64,000 nt of DNA from Methylobacterium adhaesivum (GCF_022179065.1 NZ_BPQD01000014.1:62001-126000), one strand, 5' to 3'; positions 1 to 8,998 are shown, numbered from the stretch's first letter. Numbers and translations: made by a program. The notes: a model not told the origin generated them from the sequence alone.

Positions 1-151
1 CGTTTTCGTCGTTGCCGGTGGTGTTCGCTTCGTTCTGGACGATAACGTCCGACTGACGCGGAGGGCCAACCTGGGCGAACGCGGGTACGGCGATCAGCAT
101 GGCGACGCCGGCGAGGATAGAGATTTTCACGGAATGCTTTCGATTGGCCAT
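1..151 (-). CDS. Small exported protein, N-terminal part only
   Basis: The gene reads leftward from an ATG at 151 and runs off the window edge, so only about 50 codons are seen. The start MANRKHSVKISILAG is followed by a hydrophobic stretch and an AxA-type cleavage site (PAFA before QVG), which together look like a Sec signal peptide. The visible mature part is polar and rich in Asn, Asp and Thr. No family is recognised. It is shown as a gene because the signal peptide and open frame are convincing; the rest lies outside the window. Confidence 0.6.
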   Translation of the reverse strand, partial: MANRKHSVKISILAGVAMLIAVPAFAQVGPPRQSDVIVQNEANTTGNDEN

Positions 152-251
152 ATGACAAAAGCGTCGTCGGCCGTGAGGGTAGGTAAAGTCGTCGTGGTGG
201 CGACGGTTTCCCCGATGCTGTGTCGCACCCCAGGGCAGGTGCGCACGAAAA

Positions 252-296
252 ACCCGCCGCGGCGCGAGCCGGGCGGGTGAAGGCGATCCCTTGGGA
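252..296 (-). repeat. Hairpin repeat copy A (terminator-like on the minus strand)
   Basis: ACCCGCC (252-258) pairs with GGCGGGT (272-278), and on the minus strand the stem is followed by a run of five T, as in an intrinsic terminator. A second small dyad, TCCC-TT-GGGA, follows at 287-296. The same two-part arrangement recurs at 3810-3851 and 4551-4607 in the same orientation. Confidence 0.5.
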
Positions 297-304
297 GGAA
301 GATG

Positions 305-984
305 GTGGATGAACGGCTCGGCGGCCGGACAGTTCCGGTTTATCGCCGCACCGACCCTCCGACGATACCGCCTGGGGGATGTTGTTTGATCGGCTCGACG
401 TGACGAGGCCGGTTGTCGCAGCCGCGCCGGCCCTGGTGATCGTCGGAGGCGCCGGCGGCGTCGGCTCAATCGCGATTCAGCTCGCCCGGCAACTCACCGA
501 TCTGACGGTGATCGCCACCGCGTCGCGCCGCAAGACGGCGCAATGGTACCGGGACTTCAGCCCCCACCACGTGATCGACCACGCAAAGCCGCATGCCGCT
601 GAGGTCGCGGCGCTCGGTCTTCCCGGCGCGCCGGGCTTCGTGTTCGCGACCACTCAAACCGGCGCGCATCTCCTGCAGATCATCGAATTTATCGCACCCC
701 AGGGGCGCCTTGAACCAATCGACGACCCGGAAACGCTCGACGTGATGCCGCATAAGCCCAAGAGTCTGTCGCTGCACGGGGATCTGATCTTTACCTGCTC
801 GCTGTGCCACACCGCCGACAACGAGCGACAGCACGCGACCCTGACCGAGATCGCCGGCTTGGTCGATGCGGGACGGCTGCGCAGCACGCAGAGCGAGGCG
901 TTCGGTCCCATTGACGCCACCAATCTGGCGCGACCTCACGCGCTCATCGAGAGCGGCCGCGCCAAGGGCAAGGTCGTGCTTTAG
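305..984 (+). pseudogene. Remnant of a zinc-type alcohol dehydrogenase / quinone oxidoreductase
   Basis: The open frame from 379 encodes 201 residues that match only the C-terminal, cofactor-binding half of the medium-chain dehydrogenase/reductase family. The nucleotide-binding motif VIVGGAGGVGSIAIQLA is present and the product ends with the typical GRAKGKVVL. The N-terminal GroES-like catalytic half is missing. Just upstream at 305-328, in another frame, the codons read VDERLGGR, which resembles the conserved VDER-GR stretch found in intact members, so a deletion plus frameshift is likely. An intact member would be about 335 residues. No promoter or good ribosome site precedes the ATG at 379. 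I infer a non-functional remnant. Confidence 0.65.
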
Positions 985-1166
985 GGCTTCGGCGCCTGAG
1001 TCCAGCGATCGTAGGCCGCCGCCGTCAATCCGGTGTCGACCCAACCGGCCCGGGGATGAGATAGACGTCCCACCCCGCCGACCTGCGATCAAATCGGGCG
1101 GCGGGGTCGTTACGTTATGATTGGTCCTGGGAATTTGTACGATGGTTTGACGACCAACCGATTGCC

Positions 1167-3530
1167 TTAGGCCGCTAATCCCGATTGAGTGGTGATCTTT
1201 TTCTCTGCCGGAAGAGCTGGACGGCCAATTAAGTAACCTTGTACTGCGTCACAGCCGATCTTCCTCAAAAGATCAAGTTGATCCGCATTCTCCACACCTT
1301 CGGCCAAAGTCGGGATATTCATATCACGACCCATTTGGATCACTGCTTTGACAACGGCCAATGAGTTTTTGTCGGAGAGTGCTGCTGCAACGAAACTCCG
1401 GTCAATTTTTATGCGGTCGAGGGGAAGATCACGCAAATGGGCAAATGATGAATAGCCGGTCCCGAAATCATCCATGGCGATCCTGATTCCGAGTTGCCGT
1501 AGTGCGTTCAGAGTATGGGCGATCTGGTGCCCGTCCTCGACCAAAGCTGTCTCAGTCAGCTCAAGTTCCAGACGGTGCGGCGCCAGGCCACTCCGCGCCA
1601 GAGCATCCGCCACATGGATCAGCAGAAGCGGCGAGCGGAGTTGCACCGCCGAGACGTTGACGGCGAGATGCTGTTCGTCCGGCCAGCTTGCGGCCTCCAG
1701 GCAAGCCTGTTCCAGGACCCATTTTCCGATTTGGACAATGAGCCCGTTCTCCTCAGCCAAAGGAATGAACTCAGTTGGTGAGACCGCCCCTCGATGCGGA
1801 TGCGTCCAGCGGATCAGGGCCTCGAACGACACCACCCGGTCGCTCGGTAGGGACATGATCGGCTGGTAGACGATGTGGAACTGGCTCAGGGCGAGGGCAT
1901 GGCGAAGATCGTTCTCAAGGTGACCGCGCTCGGCGATGGCTTCGATCATGCCAGGTCGGTAGCGAACCGCCTGTCCGCGTCCGCGCCGCTTGGCCTCGTA
2001 GAGGGCAATGTCGGCCCGCTGCATTAGGTCGTCCGGGCCGCTGCTGTCGCGGCTGTCGCAGATCCCGATACTGCAGCCAATGACGATCGTGAGCCCGTTG
2101 AGTGTATAGGGAATTTCGACTCCAGCTACGATTCGCTCGGGGAGATCCTCGCCCCACGCTGTCTCGCAGCTCAAGAGGATCGCGAGTTCGTCGCCGCCGT
2201 GTCGGGCGATCATCCCCGCAACGTCGAGGCTGCGGAGACGGTCCGCGACTGCCTTCAACAACTGATCCCCGACCGCATGACCGAAGGTGTCATTGACGGA
2301 TTTGAACCGGTCCAAATCGATCAGCATCAGCGTCGATGCGCGGCAATGGATTTGATCGGCCTTCATGCGCTCGCTCAAGGCACGACGGTTGGACAGCCCG
2401 GTGAGGGGGTCGTGGAAGGCCAGGTGCGAAATCTCCTCCTGCGCTCGTCGATCGCGAGTCACATCGTCATAGGTGAGGACGGCTCCGTCCTCGACGGGCT
2501 GGCATGAGATCGACAGAATGCGACCGTTGTCGAAATGGTGTTCGACGCGCGTTTCCGTACTCCTGCTCATCCAAATCCGATGGTTGGCAATGACCCGGGC
2601 GATGCGATCGACATCCCAGCCATTGATCCGCCCCGTCGTCGTTAAGAAGTCTTGTAGGCGCATGCCCATGGAGATGTCGCGCGGTGCAAGGTCGAGCATC
2701 GTGCACAGGCGGGTGTTGTAGAGCTGAATAATCCCTTCCGACGAAACCTTAAGAATACCGTTGGACATGTTCTGAAGAGCCGTCGCGAGTACGCGTAGGT
2801 GCGCGGCCTCCTGCGCTTCGAACCGGCGTGTCGCTACGAGGGCGATGAATGCTCCTGCCATGAGGATCGTCGCGCCGCCCGCGGTCAGAAGGCTGAGGAC
2901 AAGCTGGATCTTCGGTAGATGCACACTCGCGACCTGTCCCTCGACGGTTGTCCCGGCAATGGAAACGAAGTGGGCCCCACAGACCGCGATGACAATCAGG
3001 GGGCAGGCGATGAGGTAGCTGTAGGGATAGCGCAGGGGCGGCAGGCCTCGCAGGAGGCCCAGAAATAGCCCGCCGATGAGGCAGGCCGCGACGTTAGCGG
3101 GAAGGGATTGGATCTGTGAGCAGCCTTCCAGGGCCGCCATTCCGGTGACGTGCATCACCCCGATGCCGATGCCCGCGACAGCCCCGAGGAGGATTCGGGC
3201 CCACCGCCGAGCAGGCAAAGCCGATAGGGCGAAGGGTACGCCGACGGCTAGGACCGCAATGAGTGCGGACGCGAGGGTGATGCCGTGAGCGTATCCAAGG
3301 ATGATGTCGGTCCGGTAGCCGAGCATCGCTATGAAGTGCGTGGTCCACACGCCGAGGCCGGTCGCGAGGGCTGCACCACACAGCCACCACATGCGTTCAC
3401 GACCGGCTTTGGCGGTCGCGCGGTCGAGCAAATGTACCATCAACGCAGCGCTCAACGCGCATATGGCTGCGGCTGCCAGCGTGGAAATAATGCCCTGATT
3501 GTCCAAGATTGTGGTGTTAAGGAACAGCAT
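1167..3530 (-). CDS. MHYT-PAS-GGDEF-EAL cyclic-di-GMP signalling protein
   Basis: A 787-residue membrane protein that probably makes and/or breaks cyclic-di-GMP. The first 230 or so residues hold seven hydrophobic segments with MHYT-like motifs (WTTHFIAM, GVMHVTGM), a proposed gas- or metal-sensing membrane domain. A PAS-like region follows, then a diguanylate cyclase domain whose signature is GGDEL rather than GGDEF at about residue 445. The EAL domain starts at EALIRW (about 570) and retains ELTE, DDFGTGYSS and KIDRSF, so phosphodiesterase activity is expected. Cyclase activity is less certain. The ATG at 3530 has GCGAGG close upstream. It is the first gene downstream of a 340-base AT-rich spacer that may be a MucR target. 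Confidence 0.9.
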   Translation of the reverse strand: MLFLNTTILDNQGIISTLAAAAICALSAALMVHLLDRATAKAGRERMWWLCGAALATGLGVWTTHFIAMLGYRTDIILGYAHGITLASALIAVLAVGVPFALSALPARRWARILLGAVAGIGIGVMHVTGMAALEGCSQIQSLPANVAACLIGGLFLGLLRGLPPLRYPYSYLIACPLIVIAVCGAHFVSIAGTTVEGQVASVHLPKIQLVLSLLTAGGATILMAGAFIALVATRRFEAQEAAHLRVLATALQNMSNGILKVSSEGIIQLYNTRLCTMLDLAPRDISMGMRLQDFLTTTGRINGWDVDRIARVIANHRIWMSRSTETRVEHHFDNGRILSISCQPVEDGAVLTYDDVTRDRRAQEEISHLAFHDPLTGLSNRRALSERMKADQIHCRASTLMLIDLDRFKSVNDTFGHAVGDQLLKAVADRLRSLDVAGMIARHGGDELAILLSCETAWGEDLPERIVAGVEIPYTLNGLTIVIGCSIGICDSRDSSGPDDLMQRADIALYEAKRRGRGQAVRYRPGMIEAIAERGHLENDLRHALALSQFHIVYQPIMSLPSDRVVSFEALIRWTHPHRGAVSPTEFIPLAEENGLIVQIGKWVLEQACLEAASWPDEQHLAVNVSAVQLRSPLLLIHVADALARSGLAPHRLELELTETALVEDGHQIAHTLNALRQLGIRIAMDDFGTGYSSFAHLRDLPLDRIKIDRSFVAAALSDKNSLAVVKAVIQMGRDMNIPTLAEGVENADQLDLLRKIGCDAVQGYLIGRPALPAEKKITTQSGLAA

Positions 3531-3872
3531 ACCTCGCTGTAAGGCGCATCGAGTTGGTAGTCCGTCAAAATCCTAGGTTAATAGACCTAAATTGTCGTAG
3601 GTCGATATTTGCGTTTTATTAGGCAAATAAGAATAATAAAAAACATCCTGAGTTCGCCTAAATTGTTCAGATAACACAATGATCGCAATGGCACTGTGTG
3701 CAATGGATGCCCAAAGGGGTTGATGCTCATCCGGGGATAACAACCATTTCCATCTGTCGCCGAGCCTGAGGTGCCGGCTCAGGCGTCAATATTATGCCAT
3801 TTCGGAAAGACCGCCGCGGCCGGAGCCGGGCGGTAGAAGAGTTTCCATGGAGGCGATGATCGCCCGGCGAGA
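3531..3872. promoter_or_regulatory. AT-rich spacer between mucR-like gene and GGDEF-EAL gene
   Basis: About 340 bases without a gene. The part at 3570-3700 is strikingly AT-rich for this genome. It holds an inverted repeat TAGGT-N6-ACCTA (3574-3589) and CCTAAATTGT twice (near 3586 and 3657). Ros/MucR proteins bind AT-rich DNA with T-A steps, so this is a plausible target of the adjacent regulator; that is inference. Hairpin copy B lies at its right end. Confidence 0.4.
3810..3851 (-). repeat. Hairpin repeat copy B
   Basis: ACCGCC (3810-3815) pairs with GGCGGT (3829-3834), followed by the palindrome TCCATGGA (3844-3851). It lies just past the stop of the mucR-like gene on the minus strand and ends in GGCGGTCTTTC there, so it may terminate that transcript. 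Confidence 0.5.
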
Positions 3873-4355
3873 TTAGCCAGCGTTCTTTCGACCTAAAGCT
3901 TTGACCGGTTCTGCATGCTCGTCATGGCCACGAGGGCGCCCAAGGCCAATGGACTTCGCCAAAGCCGAGCGCTGCGCCGCGTAGCTCGGCGCGACCATGG
4001 GATAGTCGCTCGGCAGACCGAAGCGAGTGCGGTAGCTCTCTGGATTAAGACCGTTTGTGGTCAGGTGCCGTTTCATTGTCTTATAAGTCTTGCCGTCGAC
4101 GAAGCTGACGATGCCGTCCGGACTGACGGATTTGCGGATTTGCGATGCAGTGGGTTTGTCGTGCGTTTCATTGCGCGCTTGTAGTGATCCGCCCACATGG
4201 AGACTGACCAAAGCGGCGTGGACATTGTGTAAGAGGATGGGTAACTCACCTGTTGGAACAGAGTTATTTGAAACATAGGCTGAAACAATTTCACCTGCGA
4301 GATTGAGCAAGTCGACCGATTGATATTCGGGTTCTGGTTGGATTTCGCTGTTCAC
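3873..4355 (-). CDS. MucR/Ros-family transcriptional regulator lacking zinc ligands
   Basis: A 160-residue protein that matches the Ros/MucR family over its whole length, including DGKTYKTMKRHL and the family hallmark DYPMVAPSYA. These proteins bind AT-rich promoters and control exopolysaccharide, motility and envelope genes in alphaproteobacteria. In classical members the DNA-binding domain holds one zinc through Cys, Cys/Asp and two His. Here the first Cys position is Ser (IVSFVDGK), and the stretch after KRHL reads TTN where TH or TTH is usual. It therefore resembles the zinc-free Ml proteins described in Mesorhizobium loti, which fold without metal. The start is GTG at 4355 with a perfect AGGAGG eight bases upstream. 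Confidence 0.88.
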   Translation of the reverse strand: MNSEIQPEPEYQSVDLLNLAGEIVSAYVSNNSVPTGELPILLHNVHAALVSLHVGGSLQARNETHDKPTASQIRKSVSPDGIVSFVDGKTYKTMKRHLTTNGLNPESYRTRFGLPSDYPMVAPSYAAQRSALAKSIGLGRPRGHDEHAEPVKALGRKNAG

Positions 4356-4550
4356 GGTTGATGCCTCCTATTGAATCAAACTCGGACCGCTGTCCTTGAA
4401 ACAGCTCGCCGCAGCACGATGTGGGGCAGTCAAGGTATAACCTCGTGATCTCAAGACACTAATCAAATTCGTATGACTGAATCTGGTATGCAAGTTGCAA
4501 AGCCCCACCTTGCCCTATCAAAGTGTTGAAAAACAGTGGCCTAAACAAAG

Positions 4551-4607
4551 ACCCGCCTGGATTGCTCCGGGCGGGTTGAGGTGTTCCAAGTCCAGGAGAG
4601 GCTTGGA
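4551..4607 (-). repeat. Hairpin repeat copy C
   Basis: ACCCGCC (4551-4557) pairs with GGCGGGT (4570-4576). A second dyad TCCAAG (4585-4590) pairs with CTTGGA (4602-4607). Same orientation and spacing logic as the copies near 252 and 3810. Confidence 0.5.
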
Positions 4608-4639
4608 TAGGGAAAGGAGAAGGGTTTAGCAATAGCCGT

Positions 4640-5160
4640 GCCAGCACTACCATGTCTTGGTCTGCGCCCCGACGATCGGTGCAACAAGGCTTCCCATCAG
4701 CACGGAGACGACGGTGAGGTCTCGGGGCTCGACGGGCGGGGCAAGTCACAGCCCGGCCTTCGGCAGGATCTCGAACTCCAAGGGGCAACAGCATCGAGAT
4801 GATGGACCAGCCGAACGCCCGCTGCAGCGGGTTGCAGTCTTGAGGCCATGACGCCGCGGAGCACGCCCTTCCCCGCAATGGCATCATAGGAAATGGTCGG
4901 GCCAATGATGTCTTCTTCGCGGCCGAGCTCGCCATAGGCCTCGACGTGTTCGGGCTCGTGGTCGAGGCGCCGGCTGGACCTGACGAATCGGTATGCCGCT
5001 TGGTCTGCGCAGCTTCCGTGGTCCTTAACCTAGGGGCCTGAACCTTGGCCGGGTCGAGGGTCCCGTCGCTCTCAACAGGGATGCGGCCGGCGGTGATGAC
5101 CTGTCAGATCGCGGCCTCGGTGCCGCCGTTGATGTCGGCACATTTTCTGCTGCTGACACT
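4640..5160 (-). pseudogene. Decayed prophage- or plasmid-type coding remnants
   Basis: No intact frame exists here, but the minus strand keeps coding-like pieces broken by stops and frameshifts. Near 5060-5160 it reads ADINGGTEAAI, a stop, then GRIPVESDGTLDPAKVQA; this resembles small helix-turn-helix proteins of phage terminase small-subunit type, whose recognition helix is followed by a G-RIP-DGT-DP stretch. Near 4800-4950 another frame gives YGELGREEDIIGPTISYDAI, and near 4650-4720 another gives LVAPIVGAQTKTW before a stop. I read this as one or two mobile-element genes far into decay. The family guess is weak. The remainder of 4356-5427 shows nothing beyond hairpin copy C. Confidence 0.35.
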
Positions 5161-5427
5161 CACTGCGTACTTCGGAAATTAAAGCCGTGGAAACTCAAAA
5201 GTCGCGAGCGACTCTGCCCCCAGTGGGCTCAGACCGACCAGAGGAGCCACTTGCTGCGGCGCGGTGGTGCGGTGCAGCCCGTGCTCCGCGGGATGGGGCC
5301 TATCGAGCCGAGCGAGTGTGGGAAGCGGGCATTCCAGGCAACGCGCTCATCAATCGGTAACGGGGGCGCGCAACACCTCGCCACCGCGGGCCATCAAGAC
5401 CTGCAGGGGGGATGGGGTAGAACGCAC

Positions 5428-5643
5428 ATGGCAACAGCATCAACCGAACTGGGCTACGTGAACCAAAACGACCAGATGGTCCTCCGGAAACCCGGCAGGC
5501 CGGGCAACGACCACATCCAAGAGGCCTACCTGATGCGCTGTCTTGAGTGCCAGCACGAGTACGACGCATTGGAATCAGACACTCCCGTTTGCCACTGCCC
5601 GTCGTGCGACGGCGGCCTCCAGGAGCTTGCTGAGGCGGCGTGA
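5428..5643 (+). CDS. Small CxxC zinc-ribbon-like protein
   Basis: A 71-residue product starting MATASTELGYVNQNDQMV. The C-terminal half has two metal-binding knuckles, CLEC (following LMR) and CHCPSC, arranged like a small zinc ribbon, and ends in a Gly-rich tail. I recall similar short proteins with the same STELGY-N-N opening in Methylobacterium genomes; their function is unknown. The frame stays open back to 5251, but conservation and the purine-rich GGGGGATGGGG stretch upstream argue for the ATG at 5428. It stands alone between decayed DNA and another small gene. Confidence 0.6.
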   Translation: MATASTELGYVNQNDQMVLRKPGRPGNDHIQEAYLMRCLECQHEYDALESDTPVCHCPSCDGGLQELAEAA

Positions 5644-5780
5644 TTAGGGAGCCCCGTCGAGTCCGTCGGCCTCACATTCTCGTTCGGAGCCGAGTGCGCA
5701 GCCCCTTCAATCGAGCGCCTCGACGTGACTGAAACGGGGCGTATCCTCGTGTCTGCTCGGTTTGGAGCAAGAGAGGAAAA

Positions 5781-5990
5781 ATGTCCGTCAATCGGAAATC
5801 CGCTAAAGAGGACTTTGAACTCAGCTTAAACCACGGCGTCGATGTGAAGGGCCACGCTGAGCTCATGGAGGCATCCCGCAACGGTGATTTCGAGGGAATG
5901 GGACACGTGATCGAGGCGTTCAGAATGAGGCAGAGGGACATTCATAAGCTGGCCAACTTCAGGCGTTGTGCGTATAACAACGGGAAGTAG
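5781..5990 (+). CDS. Hypothetical small protein, 69 residues
   Basis: A short charged, soluble product beginning MSVNRKSAKEDFELSLNHG. A good ribosome site (GAGAGG, five bases before ATG) supports translation. It has no Cys pair, signal peptide or membrane segment, and probably folds as two or three helices. No family is recognised. It is flanked by a zinc-ribbon-like gene on the left and a decayed gene on the right, in a gene-poor zone, so it may belong to an old mobile segment. Confidence 0.5.
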   Translation: MSVNRKSAKEDFELSLNHGVDVKGHAELMEASRNGDFEGMGHVIEAFRMRQRDIHKLANFRRCAYNNGK

Positions 5991-6050
5991 CTGTGAGACC
6001 TTGGACAAAAATATCGTCGAGGTGAAAGTTTTGTGTGCGATTACGCTGAT

Positions 6051-6240
6051 CTAGCTCTCGTGGATCAGTCGCAGCCCCGATATGCTCATGAGCAGACCGA
6101 TCTCGTGATTCAGCAGGGCTTCGAGCTCGCTGCCCACGATCCGGTGAAGACCGCGGTGGAGGCGCCCTGAAGCATCTCGTCGGGGATGTAGACGCCCGAG
6201 TTCTCCCGCCGCACCCTGCCGCGCCAGGCGTGGCCCTGGC
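6051..6240 (-). pseudogene. Frameshifted remnant of an unknown gene
   Basis: The minus strand reads NSGVYIPDEMLQGASTAVF in one frame (about 6170-6215) and then, after a one-base shift, IVGSELEALLNHEIGLLMS in the next, ending at a TAG at 6051. Together these look like the C-terminal 60 or so residues of one protein broken by a frameshift. I do not recognise the family. The rest of 5991-6481 shows no gene. Confidence 0.35.
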
Positions 6241-6481
6241 TGACATTGGTAAATACGTACCTACCCATCATCGGGTCCTACCGGATGGGGCAGCTTCCGC
6301 CCTTGACCGGATCTTTGGACCTGAATGGCCTGTCTGCGAACTCAGAAAGACGGAACCGCTTGAGCGGCGACGGGTAAATTCGCACCGTTATTCGAAAGCT
6401 GTCCTCGAAGTCGCTTCGTCGCGCTAATATCGATAGACGATGATTGGGGGCTGGGACGTTGGGGGTCAAGGAATGGGTGTG

Positions 6482-7540
6482 ATGGGATCCGAAGTTTTTA
6501 GTGGGCGGCGGACCCTTGTGCTCGTGATCGGGATGCATCGGAGTGGCACCTCAACCGTAGCCGGAGCCCTTGGGATTCTCGGTGCAACCATGCCCGCAAC
6601 GGGCCTTGGACTTTCCGAAGACAACCCAAAAGGTCATTTTGAGCCAAGGGAGATCGTCGCTCTGCACGACCGAGTGCTGGCGTCGGCTGCAATGCATTGG
6701 TGGGATTGGGAAAAATTCCCTGACGCTTGGTACGAGTCAGATCAGGCGCAGCCCTTCGTCGATGAGCTAGCAGAGACCGTCCAGACCGAATTCGGGGATG
6801 CGCCGCTCTTCGTGGTGAAGGATCCGCGGTCGTGTTTGCTGATCCCGTTGTGGCGGCGAGTGGCGGCAAAGCTTGACTTAGAAATCAAGGCGGTCTTGCC
6901 GGTGCGGCATCCGGACGAGGTGGCGCGCTCGCTGCACGCGCGGGACGGATTTCCTTTACCGAACAGTCACATGGCTTGGCTGCGATATGTTCTGGAGGCC
7001 GAGCGCGAGAGTCGCGACCTGCCTCGCGTATTCCTTCGTTACGAGGACCTTCTCAGCGACGGCCCGGGTACGATGCGGCGGGTGGTCGAGACCTTGCAAC
7101 TCCCTCTGAACACAGGCGAAACCGGCGCCGCGCTGGCCGACTTCATCGACCCCGATCTGCGGCGCAGCCGGACCGATTCGGCCCCGCTCCACCCCTGGCT
7201 GCGGGACACCCTCGCGGCCTACGAAGACGCAGCGTGGGCGCGGCCGGATGGAACGGCGCACGGGCCTGATGCGTCGCTCCTCGACCGGATTCACGCGGCG
7301 TATGGAACGGCGTGCGCCGCGTTCGTGCCGGCGCTGCGCGCGACGAACAAGGGATTTGAGGATGCGCAGGCGCTGAACCGGCTGATTCCAGGCGTTCAGG
7401 CCGAGCGCGACGCCGCCTTGGCCGAGGCGGCGTCTCTGCGGGCCGAACTCGCCGCGCGGGAGGCCGACCTCGCGGACCTGCGAGACCGGCCGCAACAGGG
7501 CCAATCCAAACCGGCGGTCAAATGGTGGCAGCGTGGCTGA
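6482..7540 (+). CDS. Sulfotransferase-family protein
   Basis: A 352-residue protein with the PAPS-binding P-loop near its start (VIGMHRSGTSTVAGAL), a KDPRS stretch, and a later RYEDLL motif, as in bacterial sulfotransferase domains acting on glycans or lipids. The last 50 or so residues (AERDAALAEAASLRAELAA) form a coiled coil. Starts at 6440 and 6473 are also possible; I prefer ATG 6482 because AAGGA lies nine bases upstream and the P-loop then sits where the family has it. It faces the type I secretion genes convergently. The first third is visibly less GC-rich than the rest, which suggests a mosaic origin. Substrate unknown; a surface glycan is likely from context. Confidence 0.75.
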   Translation: MGSEVFSGRRTLVLVIGMHRSGTSTVAGALGILGATMPATGLGLSEDNPKGHFEPREIVALHDRVLASAAMHWWDWEKFPDAWYESDQAQPFVDELAETVQTEFGDAPLFVVKDPRSCLLIPLWRRVAAKLDLEIKAVLPVRHPDEVARSLHARDGFPLPNSHMAWLRYVLEAERESRDLPRVFLRYEDLLSDGPGTMRRVVETLQLPLNTGETGAALADFIDPDLRRSRTDSAPLHPWLRDTLAAYEDAAWARPDGTAHGPDASLLDRIHAAYGTACAAFVPALRATNKGFEDAQALNRLIPGVQAERDAALAEAASLRAELAAREADLADLRDRPQQGQSKPAVKWWQRG

Positions 7541-7547
7541 CACCCGA

Positions 7548-7578
7548 GCTTCGGGCCGGCGCGAACCCGGCCCGAAGC
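7548..7578. terminator. Hairpin between convergent genes
   Basis: GCTTCGGGCC (7548-7557) and GGCCCGAAGC (7569-7578) form a perfect 10-bp stem with an 11-base loop in the 42-base gap between the sulfotransferase and HlyD stop codons. There is no T-run. It probably acts as a two-way terminator or mRNA end. Confidence 0.5.
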
Positions 7579-7582
7579 GATC

Positions 7583-8998
7583 TCACCGCTCCTTGAGGGC
7601 GCCGCGCAGGGAGTCGCGGACGGGGGCGGTGACGTAGTCGAGGACCGTGCGTTCGCCGGTGCCGATCATGGCGGTGGCCGACATGCCGGGGTAAAGGCGG
7701 ATGTGCTTGACGAGGTCCTTCAGGGCCTCCGGTTCGATGTTGAGCTCGACGGTGAAGTAGGGCTCGCCCGTGCGCTGGTCCTGCTGGCGGTCGGCCGAGA
7801 CTTTGGTGACGATGGCGGGGATCGGCGGCAGCTGGCGGGCCTCGTAGGTGGCGAGTTGGATGTGGGCCTTCATGCCCTGCGTGACCTCGTAGGCCTCGTC
7901 GGGCTTGAGCTTGGCTTCCACCACTAGGGGGGCGTCGGTGGGCACGATGTCCATGAGGCGCTCGCCGGGAGTGACGACGCCGTTCTTGGTGAACTGGGTG
8001 AGGTTCAGCACGTAGCCGTCGTCGGGGGCGCGGACCTCGACCATGTCGAGGGTCTCGCGGGCGGCGTGGAGGCGGGGCAGCGTGTCGTTGATCTTGGCCT
8101 GGACGTCGCGGAGCGATTCGGCGACCTCGGCCGAGCGGGTCTGGCGCATGCTGGCGATTTGGAACTCAGATTCGCTCATGAGCTCCTTGGTGCGGGCGAC
8201 CTCCGAAATCTGGGCGCCGCGATTGCCTACGAGTTCGGCAGCCGAGCGTTCGAGCTGACGCACCCTAGCCTTCGGCACCAGGGCCTTTTCGTACAAGGAC
8301 TGCACGCCCACGAGCTCGTCCTGGATCAGCGCGGATTGGCTCTCGATGGACTTGATGGTGGCGTCAAGTCCGGCGAGCCGGGTCTCGGACTGGTCCATGC
8401 GCTTCTTCAGCACGTCGACCTGGCTCTCGATGGCCGCCTTGCGGGTCTTGAACAGGTTCTGCTGGTCGCGGATCATCATGGCGATCTCAGGGTCCGACGC
8501 GCGGGCCTCGATCTCCTTCGGCAGGGTGATCGCGTCGGCGCCGTCGCGCTCGGCGTAGAGGCGGGCGCGCTGCACCAGCAGGCCGTCGAGGCTCGCCGAG
8601 AGCACATCGGCCTGGGCGCGGGGCATGGCGTCGTCCATGCGGATGAGCACCTCGCCCTGCTTGACCGTGTCGCCCTCCTTCACGAGGATCTCGCGGACCA
8701 CGCCGCCGTCGCGGTGCTTGATAGTCTTGCGGCTCGATTCCACCCGGAGGAACCCAGGGGTGGTGATGGCGCCGTGTAGGCTCGCCACCGCCGACCACAC
8801 AAAGGTGCCGAGCACGAACACCACCACCACGGCCATGCCGGCGACGATGGGCTTTCGGACGCGCGCTTCGAGTTCGGCCAGGATCGCCGCCTCGTCGGCG
8901 GCGTGCGGGATGGGCGCGGCGGGCGCGAGGGCGAAGGCCGGCATCTTCACGGGGACGATGCGGCCGAGGGTCTGGCCGAGGGTGGCGGGAAGCTTCAT
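7583..8998 (-). CDS. HlyD-family type I secretion membrane-fusion protein
   Basis: A 471-residue periplasmic adaptor that would link the inner-membrane ABC exporter encoded upstream to an outer-membrane TolC channel. One transmembrane segment (PIVAGMAVVVVFVLGTFVW) is followed by a first biotinyl-lipoyl half (HRDGGVVREILVKEGDTVKQ), a long alpha-helical hairpin of about 180 residues, and the second lipoyl half (RAPDDGYVLNLTQF) with the beta-barrel end. The frame continues upstream to 9169, but that extension is the translated inverted repeat (HPNPLFPGEGA), so ATG 8998 with GAGG seven bases before is the start. It is the third gene of the S-layer secretion set. Confidence 0.9.
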   Translation of the reverse strand: MKLPATLGQTLGRIVPVKMPAFALAPAAPIPHAADEAAILAELEARVRKPIVAGMAVVVVFVLGTFVWSAVASLHGAITTPGFLRVESSRKTIKHRDGGVVREILVKEGDTVKQGEVLIRMDDAMPRAQADVLSASLDGLLVQRARLYAERDGADAITLPKEIEARASDPEIAMMIRDQQNLFKTRKAAIESQVDVLKKRMDQSETRLAGLDATIKSIESQSALIQDELVGVQSLYEKALVPKARVRQLERSAAELVGNRGAQISEVARTKELMSESEFQIASMRQTRSAEVAESLRDVQAKINDTLPRLHAARETLDMVEVRAPDDGYVLNLTQFTKNGVVTPGERLMDIVPTDAPLVVEAKLKPDEAYEVTQGMKAHIQLATYEARQLPPIPAIVTKVSADRQQDQRTGEPYFTVELNIEPEALKDLVKHIRLYPGMSATAMIGTGERTVLDYVTAPVRDSLRGALKER

